NCBI GenBank assembly: GCA_013824045.1
Contig: PNND01000356.1
Location: forward strand, 1 to 5,110
DNA from: Rhodobacter sp.
GTDB lineage: Bacteria > Pseudomonadota > Alphaproteobacteria > Rhodobacterales > Rhodobacteraceae
Direction: 5' to 3'
DNA: 5,110 nucleotides
Of this stretch, positions 1 through 5,110 are shown in pieces; position 1 is the stretch's first letter, and the number at the start of each line of letters is the position of its first letter. Position numbers and translations under genes: made by a program. The notes beneath the pieces were generated by a model, which was given only the letters and a program-made list of their open reading frames with translations, was not told where the DNA came from and searched no databases.

Positions 1-311
1 GGGCAAATCACCCGCGCGCCCATCGCCAACCCCTCGACCCCGTCACCCAGCGCCACAACCCGCCCGCACAGGTCAGACCCCTGAATGCGCGGCAAGCGCA
101 TCGCCCCGGCCCATCCCGCCGCCCGTCCCTCACCGCCATACCAGCCGACGCGGGTGTTGATGTCGGTCATGTTCACGCCCGCCGCCAGCACGCGCACCAG
201 CACCTCGCCTGCACCGGGACGCGGCACCGGAATATCATCACGCCAGACCAGCGCCTCTGGCCCGCCATGGCGGGTCAGTTGCACACCGGACATGGTGGCC
301 GGGATCGTCAT
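1..311 (-). CDS. Medium-chain dehydrogenase/reductase, quinone oxidoreductase-like (N-terminal 103 residues, cut by left edge)
   Basis: This is the N-terminal GroES-like domain of a zinc-independent-looking alcohol dehydrogenase/quinone oxidoreductase, presumably a cytosolic NAD(P)H-dependent enzyme. Visible family marks are the opening QLTRHGGPEALVWRDD (residues 11-26), PRPGAGEVLVRVLAAGVN (30-47), TDINTR (49-54) and IQGSDLCGRVVALGDGV (76-92). The position where zinc alcohol dehydrogenases carry their catalytic Cys (GxCHTD) reads GVNMTD, so a catalytic zinc site is unlikely. The Rossmann half lies beyond the window. The ATG at 311 overlaps the stop of the upstream flavoenzyme gene as ATGA, which suggests translational coupling; no clear Shine-Dalgarno precedes it, and an in-frame ATG at 293 is an alternative start. 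The substrate cannot be told. It does not resemble the acryloyl-CoA reductase AcuI branch. The family call is firm, the physiological role unknown. Confidence 0.85.
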   Translation of the reverse strand, partial: MTIPATMSGVQLTRHGGPEALVWRDDIPVPRPGAGEVLVRVLAAGVNMTDINTRVGWYGGEGRAAGWAGAMRLPRIQGSDLCGRVVALGDGVEGLAMGARVIC

Positions 312-2749
312 GCCCGGATACGTGCGTTGGTCGCATCCCACAGCGGCGCATCCTCGCAGACCACTGCCGGGTAACGCTCGCCGAAGATCTCCACCTCGAC
401 CGCGGTTCCCGGCACCGCGAGCTCCGCCCGCAACATCCCCAAGGCCACGACCTTGCCGATCCGATGCCCGAAATACCCGCTCGTGGTTTCCCCAACGACC
501 GCGCCATTGTGCCAGATCGTGCTCATGTAAGGCGGATCGCACTCCCCAGCCTCCACGGTCAGCGTCACAAACCGCTTCGCCACGCCGCGCTGCTTTTCCG
601 TCGCCAGCGCCGCCTTGCCACGGAAGTCCTTGTTCCAATCAACGAAACGCTCCAGCCCGCCCTGAAGCACAGTGTAATCGGTCGAAAGGTCCCCCTTCCA
701 CGCCCGATAGCCCTTTTCCACCCGCAAGCTGTTCAGCGCGAACATCCCGAACGGGCGCAGCCCCAAAGGCCGGCCCGCCGCCATCACGGCATCAAAAACC
801 GCCGCCGTATCCGCCACGCGGCTGTGAATCTCCCAGCCCAACTCGCCTGCGAAACTCACCCGCATCAGAAACACCGACCGCCCTGCGATCCGCCCTTCTT
901 GCCAGGTCAGCCAGCCCTTGGCCAAATCGGCCTCCGCCCCCGCCGCCACCAGCACCTCGCGCGCCTTCGGCCCCGTCAGGATCTGGGTCGACCAGCCTTC
1001 GGTTTCATCCACCAGCGACAGACCGTCGGGCAGCGTCGACAGCAGCCATTCCTTGTCATGCATCTGCGCCGTGGCGGCGGTGATCAGCAGCAGATCCTCC
1101 TCACCCAGCCGCGCGACCGACATCTCGGTGACGATCCGCCCCATCTCATCGGCGAAATAGGCCAGCCCCAGCCGCCCGACCGACGGCACCTTGCCCGTGA
1201 TCTGCGCTGACAGCCACGCCACCGCGCCCGGCCCGCTCACCCGGAAGCGGCTGAACCCCGGCAGGTCCAGAATGCCGCAGGCATCCCGCACCGCAAGGCA
1301 CTCGTCCCGCACCGCACCGAACCACGGGCCTTCCCGGTCCCATGTCCGCTGCGCGTCCTCGCTCACATCATCCCCGGGCCGCGCATACCACAGCGCCCGC
1401 TCCCAGCCATTATAGGGCCCGAACTGCGCGCCCATCGCCGCCGTGCGGTCATGCACCGCCGACAGCTTCTTCCCCCGGCCCACGGGCCAGACGTGATGTG
1501 GGAAATGGATGGCATATTCATGCCCATAAACCTCCATCCCCTTGGCCACGCAATAGTCGGGATCCTCGAACCCAGTGAAACGGCGCGGATCGCAGGACCA
1601 CATGTCCCATTCCGTCGCCCCCTCTGTCACCCATTCCGCCAGAACCTTGCCAGCACCGCCCGCCTGACAAATGCCAAAGGTGAAGACGCAGGCCTCAAAG
1701 GCATTCGGCACCCCAGGCATAGGCCCAATCAATGGGTTGCCATCAGGGGTATAGGGGATTGGCCCGTTGATCACCTTGGTCAGATTGGCCTGCGCCAGCA
1801 GCGGCACCCGCGCCATGGCATCGTTGATGTGCCATTCAAGCCGCTCCAGATCATCCGGGAACAGTTGGAACGAGAAATCTTCCGGCATCGGATCATCAGG
1901 CGTGGCCCAATGCGCGCGGCAATTGCCCTCATAGGGGCCAAGGTTGAACCCGTATTTCTCCTGCCGCAGGTAATAGCTCGAATCCACATCCCGCAGCAGC
2001 GGCAACTTCGCCCCCGCAGCCTTGGACCAGCTTTCCAGTTCCGGGATCGTGTCGAACAGCATGTATTGATGGCTCATCACCATCATCGGCAGGTCACGGC
2101 CAAACATCTTGGCCACGTCGCGCGCATAATACCCGGCGGCATTCACCACGATCTCGCAGCGGATTTCGCCCTTGGGCGTCTCGATCACCCACTCATCGCC
2201 CTCACGCCGCACGCCCGTCGCCGGGCAGAACCGCTCGATCCGCGCCCCCATCTGGCGCGCGCCCTTGGCCAGCGCCTGCGTCAACTGTGCGGGGTCGATA
2301 TCGCCATCATAGGGGTCATACAGCGCCCCGGTCAGATCATGCGTCTCAAGGAACGGATAGCGCGACTTGATTTCATCAGGGCCAAGAATGTTCAGGTCCA
2401 TCCCCTGATAGCGCCCCATCCCAACCACGCGCTTGAATTCCTGCAACCGTTCCTTCGAATGCCCCAACCGCACCGACCCGGTCACATGGTAGTTCATCGG
2501 ATAATCCACCGCCGCGCCAAGGCCCCGGTACAATTCGGCCGAATAGCGCTGCATGTTCATGATCGACCAGCTTGACGAAAAGGTCGGCACATTCCCCGCC
2601 GCATGCCAAGTGGACCCGGCCGTCAATTCGTTCTTTTCCAGAAGGACGCAATCCGTCCACCCGGCCTTGGCCAGATGGTAGAGCGCCGACGCCCCCACAG
2701 CCCCCCCGCCGATAATGACCACCCGCGCGCTTGTGGGAAATTCCGCCAT
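308..2749 (-). CDS. Dimethylglycine/sarcosine dehydrogenase-family FAD enzyme with C-terminal GcvT (aminomethyltransferase-like) domain
   Basis: An 813-residue two-part enzyme expected to oxidise an N-methyl amine (dimethylglycine, sarcosine or similar) and pass the released C1 unit to tetrahydrofolate. The N-terminal DAO domain (about 8-370) opens with a dinucleotide-binding motif VVIIGGGAVGASALYHL (10-26) and E38. STWHAAG (46-52) matches the mammalian dimethylglycine dehydrogenase segment whose His carries covalent FAD, so His49 is the expected attachment site. YDGDIDP (147-153), VNAAGYYAR (202-210), SSYYLRQE (257-264) and INGPIPYTPDG (327-337) also align by eye with that enzyme. An FAO_M-type linker (about 375-430) leads to GcvT (about 435-700; SFAGELGWEIHS, 632-643) and GcvT_C (about 720-805; GETTSGYFG, 753-761). 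The start at 2749 is chosen for GGAGG five bases upstream and because the family begins just before the FAD motif; the frame is open to 2821. It has no signal peptide. The family is certain; the choice between dimethylglycine, sarcosine and another N-methyl amine is not. Confidence 0.92.
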   Translation of the reverse strand: MAEFPTSARVVIIGGGAVGASALYHLAKAGWTDCVLLEKNELTAGSTWHAAGNVPTFSSSWSIMNMQRYSAELYRGLGAAVDYPMNYHVTGSVRLGHSKERLQEFKRVVGMGRYQGMDLNILGPDEIKSRYPFLETHDLTGALYDPYDGDIDPAQLTQALAKGARQMGARIERFCPATGVRREGDEWVIETPKGEIRCEIVVNAAGYYARDVAKMFGRDLPMMVMSHQYMLFDTIPELESWSKAAGAKLPLLRDVDSSYYLRQEKYGFNLGPYEGNCRAHWATPDDPMPEDFSFQLFPDDLERLEWHINDAMARVPLLAQANLTKVINGPIPYTPDGNPLIGPMPGVPNAFEACVFTFGICQAGGAGKVLAEWVTEGATEWDMWSCDPRRFTGFEDPDYCVAKGMEVYGHEYAIHFPHHVWPVGRGKKLSAVHDRTAAMGAQFGPYNGWERALWYARPGDDVSEDAQRTWDREGPWFGAVRDECLAVRDACGILDLPGFSRFRVSGPGAVAWLSAQITGKVPSVGRLGLAYFADEMGRIVTEMSVARLGEEDLLLITAATAQMHDKEWLLSTLPDGLSLVDETEGWSTQILTGPKAREVLVAAGAEADLAKGWLTWQEGRIAGRSVFLMRVSFAGELGWEIHSRVADTAAVFDAVMAAGRPLGLRPFGMFALNSLRVEKGYRAWKGDLSTDYTVLQGGLERFVDWNKDFRGKAALATEKQRGVAKRFVTLTVEAGECDPPYMSTIWHNGAVVGETTSGYFGHRIGKVVALGMLRAELAVPGTAVEVEIFGERYPAVVCEDAPLWDATNARIRA

Positions 2750-2792
2750 GACATCCTCCGTCAGCCCGCTCTGCAGGCCCATTCCAATGCAC

Positions 2793-2821
2793 AGGATGAC
2801 AGCCCACCCCGCCCCTTTCAA
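2793..2821 (-). promoter_or_regulatory. Candidate promoter for the flavoenzyme-oxidoreductase unit
   Basis: On the minus strand, TTGAAA (2821-2816) fits a -35 box at 5 of 6 positions. A 17-base spacer follows, then CATCCT (2798-2793), a poor -10 matching 3 of 6. A weak -10 is common at activator-dependent promoters. Transcription would start near 2786, leaving a leader of about 37 bases before the ATG at 2749. This is motif matching by eye, with no direct evidence of a transcript. Confidence 0.35.
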
Positions 2822-2843
2822 TTCGCCGTAGACCAGCCTATTG

Positions 2844-2858
2844 ATCGGAAAACCCGAT
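2844..2858. promoter_or_regulatory. Putative LysR-type operator (T-N11-A palindrome)
   Basis: ATCGGAAAACCCGAT has perfect 5-base inverted arms (ATCGG/CCGAT) around a 5-base centre, and satisfies the LysR-family T-N11-A rule (T2845, A2857; ATC-N9-GAT). It lies in the divergent gap, 12 bases before the LysR start codon and about 65 bases upstream of the start site inferred for the flavoenzyme gene. That is the usual place of a LysR recognition site at the target promoter, with negative autoregulation as the likely second effect. The arms are short, so a chance occurrence is possible. Confidence 0.5.
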
Positions 2859-2859
2859 T

Positions 2860-2865
2860 AGGGAG
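2860..2865 (+). promoter_or_regulatory. Ribosome binding site of the LysR gene
   Basis: AGGGAG lies five bases before the ATG at 2871 and fixes the LysR start. It begins one base after the putative operator, so a protein bound there could also affect transcription through this leader. No convincing -35/-10 pair for the plus-strand gene was found. Confidence 0.65.
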
Positions 2866-2870
2866 CATCC

Positions 2871-3743
2871 ATGCAGATCGATCTTCTCGACACCTTCCTC
2901 GATCTTGTCGAAACCCGCAGCTTCAACCGCAGCGCTGAACGGCTGGGCGTCACGCAATCCACCGTTTCGGCCCGCATCGCGGCGCTGGAACAGGCGCTGG
3001 GGTCAAAACTCTTCACCCGCTCGCGCTCAGGCACCGACCTCACCGTCGAAGGCACGCGCTTTGAACCCCATGCCCGCACCCTCCGCCATGAATGGCACGA
3101 GGCGCGGCGGCGCATCCAGGTCCCCGACCGCGCCGCACATCTGATCCGCCTTGGCATCCAGAACGACCTCGCCGCCCAGCATATCGGCGAATGGATCGCC
3201 GATTTCCGCCGCACCCTGCCCGATACCGCCTTCTACATCGAACCTGACTACTCCAATCAGATGTGCGCCGATGTCCTCACCGGTACGCTCGATTTTGCGG
3301 TGATGTATTCGCCCAAACCCCACCCCGATCTGCATTTCTCGGAACTGGGCGAGGTGCTCTATCGCATGGTCAGCACTGACACCGACCGCCGCGCCGAGGT
3401 CAGCCCCGACAGCTTCATCTTCGCCCATTTCTCGCCGCTGTTCCAAACCATGCATCGTGAGTTGATGCCGGAATTCGCCTCCGCCGCCGTCTCGGTAGGC
3501 CAAAGCGCCACGGTGGCCTCGCTCCTGTACGCGATGGGCGGCACCGGCTATGTGCTCGACCGCACAGCGACCCAACTCATCGCCGCTGGCAAGGTGCGCG
3601 AGGTGACCGATGCCCCCGTCCTGCGCCAGCCGGTCTATGCCGCCACCCACCTCCGCCACCGGGTGACACCGCTGCACCGCAAACTCCACCGGATCGTGCA
3701 GCGCCGCCTGTCGGGCCGTGCCGTGCTGCCCCCCAGTCCGTAG
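2871..3743 (+). CDS. LysR-type transcriptional regulator
   Basis: A 290-residue DNA-binding regulator of normal LysR length. The N-terminal winged helix-turn-helix (about 1-60) shows the classic pattern: FLDLVETRSFNRSAERLGVTQSTVSARIAALE (9-40), followed by LGSKLFTRS (43-51) and a wing region with LTVEG. A linker helix (about 62-85) leads to a periplasmic-binding-protein-like effector domain (about 90-280) that is less conserved and whose ligand cannot be read from sequence. It is transcribed divergently from the flavoenzyme-oxidoreductase unit with a 121-bp gap containing a T-N11-A palindrome, the standard layout for a LysR regulator controlling its neighbour. The natural inference is activation of N-methyl amine oxidation in response to its substrate or a product. 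The start at 2871 has AGGGAG at good spacing. It ends in TAG and converges on hutC. Confidence 0.93.
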   Translation: MQIDLLDTFLDLVETRSFNRSAERLGVTQSTVSARIAALEQALGSKLFTRSRSGTDLTVEGTRFEPHARTLRHEWHEARRRIQVPDRAAHLIRLGIQNDLAAQHIGEWIADFRRTLPDTAFYIEPDYSNQMCADVLTGTLDFAVMYSPKPHPDLHFSELGEVLYRMVSTDTDRRAEVSPDSFIFAHFSPLFQTMHRELMPEFASAAVSVGQSATVASLLYAMGGTGYVLDRTATQLIAAGKVREVTDAPVLRQPVYAATHLRHRVTPLHRKLHRIVQRRLSGRAVLPPSP

Positions 3744-3797
3744 GTCGCTCACCGCTTACCAACCCCTCACCAAAGCGCGCGCTGCGTGCATACGCTT

Positions 3798-3830
3798 GTC
3801 TGCACTGCGCGTCTGCACCGCGTGCTGCAC
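3798..3830. repeat. Short degenerate tandem repeat in the convergent gap
   Basis: Two adjacent 13-base units, GTCTGCACTGCGC (3798-3810) and GTCTGCACCGCGT (3811-3823), agree at 11 of 13 positions and are followed by a partial third copy, GCTGCAC (3824-3830). The block ends just before the hutC stop codon, in the 90-bp gap between two converging genes. Its function is unknown; it may be simple low-complexity drift. Only weak 4-bp hairpins occur in the gap (for example GCGT/ACGC at 3784-3795, followed by TTGTCT), none a convincing intrinsic terminator. Confidence 0.4.
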
Positions 3831-3833
3831 ACC

Positions 3834-4520
3834 TTAAACCATCGTCCGCAGCCGATATCCCGGCCCGTGCAGCAACCGGACAAAGGTGATCGGGGCCTCC
3901 GCCGTCCATGTCATCCGCTCCGTCACAAAGACCGGCGCGCCCTCTGCCAACCCCAGCGCCGCCGCCTCGTCCCGGCTGGCACCCTCGGCGGAAAAGGCAA
4001 TATCACCAATGGTATAGGCAACATTCTGCACCAACCATTCATTCGCGCTGACCGCCCCGAAATCAGGGACAACACCCCCCGGAAGAACGCCCGGATTCAA
4101 CCACCGCACCTCATGCGCAAAAGGCCGCCCCTCCGCCAGATGCAGCGTTTCCACAAACAGCATCGCCACCCCCACCGCCACCCCCATCCGCACCGCCACG
4201 GCCATCGGCACCGCCTCCATCCGCTGCGCCAGAACCCGGTGAGAATAACGTTCACCCCGCGCCTCAACCTCTTGCCGGATAATGGAAATTTCCAACGTGG
4301 CCTTGCGCACGGGCAGCACCGCCACCCGCGTCCCAGCCTTGCGCCGCCGCTCCAAAAGCCCGCTTTCCGCCAGATCGCGCAGTGCCCGGTTCACCGTCGC
4401 CCGCGCCACGCCGAACTCCACCGCCAACGCTTCCTCGCCAGGGATCACCGCCCCCGGCACCCATTCCCGCGCCCGGATGCGGCGCAGCACCTCGGCCCGC
4501 ACATCCTCCCACCCGGTCAT
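3834..4520 (-). CDS. hutC: GntR-family (UTRA domain) histidine utilisation repressor HutC
   Basis: A 228-residue repressor expected to bind hut promoters and release on urocanate, the inducer known for HutC. The N-terminal GntR winged helix (about 5-68) has VLRRIRAREWVPGAVIPGEEALAVEFGVARATVNRALRDLAESGLLERRRKAGTRV in family register, with recognition-helix residues near ARATVNRALRDL (39-50). The C-terminal UTRA ligand domain (about 78-224) ends with the usual FVTERMTW and HGPGYRLRTMV segments. It is assigned as HutC mainly because it directly follows hutF with overlapping codons: the hutF stop and this ATG share one base (TGATG). GGGAG on the minus strand (4533-4529) lies 8 bases before this ATG and 5 bases before an in-frame GTG at 4523, so a start one residue earlier is possible. 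Being last in its operon, it would be autoregulated with it. The operon promoter lies outside the window. Confidence 0.85.
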   Translation of the reverse strand: MTGWEDVRAEVLRRIRAREWVPGAVIPGEEALAVEFGVARATVNRALRDLAESGLLERRRKAGTRVAVLPVRKATLEISIIRQEVEARGERYSHRVLAQRMEAVPMAVAVRMGVAVGVAMLFVETLHLAEGRPFAHEVRWLNPGVLPGGVVPDFGAVSANEWLVQNVAYTIGDIAFSAEGASRDEAAALGLAEGAPVFVTERMTWTAEAPITFVRLLHGPGYRLRTMV

Positions 4521-5110
4521 CACGCCCGCTCCCGCAACCCGCGCATCACGGCGCGAAACCGGGCTTCCACAACCTCGCGCGCCACATGCCGCCCGTCCTG
4601 CACGATATGCCGCCCGGCCGACCAGACATCCGCCACCAGCGCATCATTTCCTGCAAAAACAAAGGTATCGAGGATCTCATCCCCCCCGCGCCCTTCCAGA
4701 TGCAGGCTCTCCATATCCAGCGCCACAAGGTCCGCCCATTGCCCCACGGCTATCGCACCAGCCTCGCGCCCAGCCGCCTGCGCCCCGCCTTGCGCTGCGC
4801 CGTCCCACAACACCCGGCCTGTCGACCGCGGGCCATCAGCAAGCATCGCCCGCCCCCGGTCGCGGAACCGCTGCGAATACTCCAACAGCCGCAACTCCCC
4901 CGAAAGGGTGATCTGCACATTGGAATCCGACCCCACCCCCCAACGCCCGCCCGCACCGAGGTACCGCACCCCGTCAAAGATACCGTCGCCCAGATTGGCC
5001 TCGGTGATCGGGCACAGCCCCGCCACCGCACCAGACCGTGCCAGCGCGACCGTCTCGGCCTCTGTCATCTGCGTGCAATGGATCGGGCACCACCGCCCAT
5101 CCACCCCCGC
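4520..5110 (-). CDS. hutF: Formimidoylglutamate deiminase HutF (C-terminal 196 residues, cut by right edge)
   Basis: HutF hydrolyses N-formimidoyl-L-glutamate to N-formyl-L-glutamate and ammonia, the fourth step of the histidine route that proceeds through formylglutamate. It is a cytosolic amidohydrolase-superfamily metalloenzyme. The visible part covers the end of the TIM barrel and the C-terminal sandwich: WCPIHCTQMTEAE with the strand-6 His, GLCPITEANLGDGIFDG (a HutF signature), GVGSDSNV with the strand-8 metal-ligand Asp, and ADLVALDMESLHLEG plus FVFAGNDALVADVWSAGRHIVQDGRH near the end. The strand-6 His and strand-8 Asp are 51 residues apart, which agrees with my recollection of the Pseudomonas aeruginosa enzyme (His269, Asp320). 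The HxH metal motif lies outside, in the missing half (full length is about 450 residues). A GTG at 5104 is an internal Val, not the start. The gene runs straight into hutC. Confidence 0.93.
   Translation of the reverse strand, partial: AGVDGRWCPIHCTQMTEAETVALARSGAVAGLCPITEANLGDGIFDGVRYLGAGGRWGVGSDSNVQITLSGELRLLEYSQRFRDRGRAMLADGPRSTGRVLWDGAAQGGAQAAGREAGAIAVGQWADLVALDMESLHLEGRGGDEILDTFVFAGNDALVADVWSAGRHIVQDGRHVAREVVEARFRAVMRGLRERA

Noticed and set aside
85..2575. Long plus-strand open frames (85-1083, 464-1210, 1451-2575) opposite the flavoenzyme and oxidoreductase genes
   Set aside because: They are antisense shadows typical of GC-rich coding DNA: Pro/Arg/His-rich, without recognisable domains, and lying opposite two well-supported genes.
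1..2749. A dmdA-acuI-like DMSP demethylation pair (GcvT protein plus MDR reductase)
   Set aside because: DmdA is a short GcvT-only protein, while this enzyme has a full N-terminal FAD oxidase half. The reductase start does not resemble AcuI.
2750..2821. Extended N-terminus of the flavoenzyme starting at 2821
   Set aside because: The extra 24 residues lie over the divergent promoter region. The Met at 2749 has GGAGG five bases upstream and fits the family's usual start just before the FAD-binding motif. The extension is hydrophobic in part but is better explained as leader DNA.
3027..3752. 241-residue minus-strand open frame opposite the LysR gene
   Set aside because: The plus-strand frame is a clear LysR protein with a good ribosome binding site; the antisense product is low-complexity and matches no family I recognise.
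3774..3797. Intrinsic terminator for the LysR gene or hutC
   Set aside because: AGCGCGCGCT is a self-palindrome with no loop, and the other stems are 4-5 bp with imperfect T-tails, too weak to call.
4282..4911. 209-residue plus-strand open frame across hutC and hutF
   Set aside because: It is antisense to two recognised overlapping genes and has a low-complexity Ala/Pro/Arg/Ser composition.

Overview
The window is about 5.1 kb of GC-rich, densely packed bacterial DNA. Codons ending in G or C, short intergenic gaps and the protein families present suggest an alphaproteobacterium, probably Rhodobacterales or a close relative; this taxonomic call is inference. Five protein genes are supported, two of them cut by the window edges. 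I see no RNA gene, insertion sequence, CRISPR array or phage feature.

Left part (1-2749, minus strand): a two-gene unit. The first gene, 308-2749, encodes an 813-residue flavoenzyme of the dimethylglycine/sarcosine dehydrogenase family. It has an N-terminal FAD-dependent amine oxidase half and a C-terminal folate-binding GcvT-like half. Its stop codon overlaps by 4 bases (ATGA) the start of a medium-chain dehydrogenase/reductase (quinone oxidoreductase-like) that runs off the left edge.

Middle (2750-3743): a 121-bp divergent promoter region, then a LysR-type regulator on the plus strand. The gap holds a palindrome that fits the LysR T-N11-A rule. It is centred about 65 bp upstream of the start site implied by a candidate promoter for the flavoenzyme gene. 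This suggests that the LysR protein controls the methylated-amine oxidation unit and perhaps itself.

Right part (3834-5110, minus strand): the end of a histidine utilisation (hut) operon. The C-terminal part of formimidoylglutamate deiminase (hutF) runs in from the right edge and is followed, with overlapping stop and start, by a GntR/UTRA repressor (hutC). hutC and the LysR gene converge across a 90-bp gap without a convincing terminator, but with a small degenerate tandem repeat.

Taken together this looks like two catabolic loci side by side: N-methyl amine (dimethylglycine/sarcosine-type) demethylation and histidine degradation. Nothing in the window is clearly a new system. The most useful leads are the LysR operator geometry and the unknown job of the oxidoreductase coupled to the flavoenzyme.
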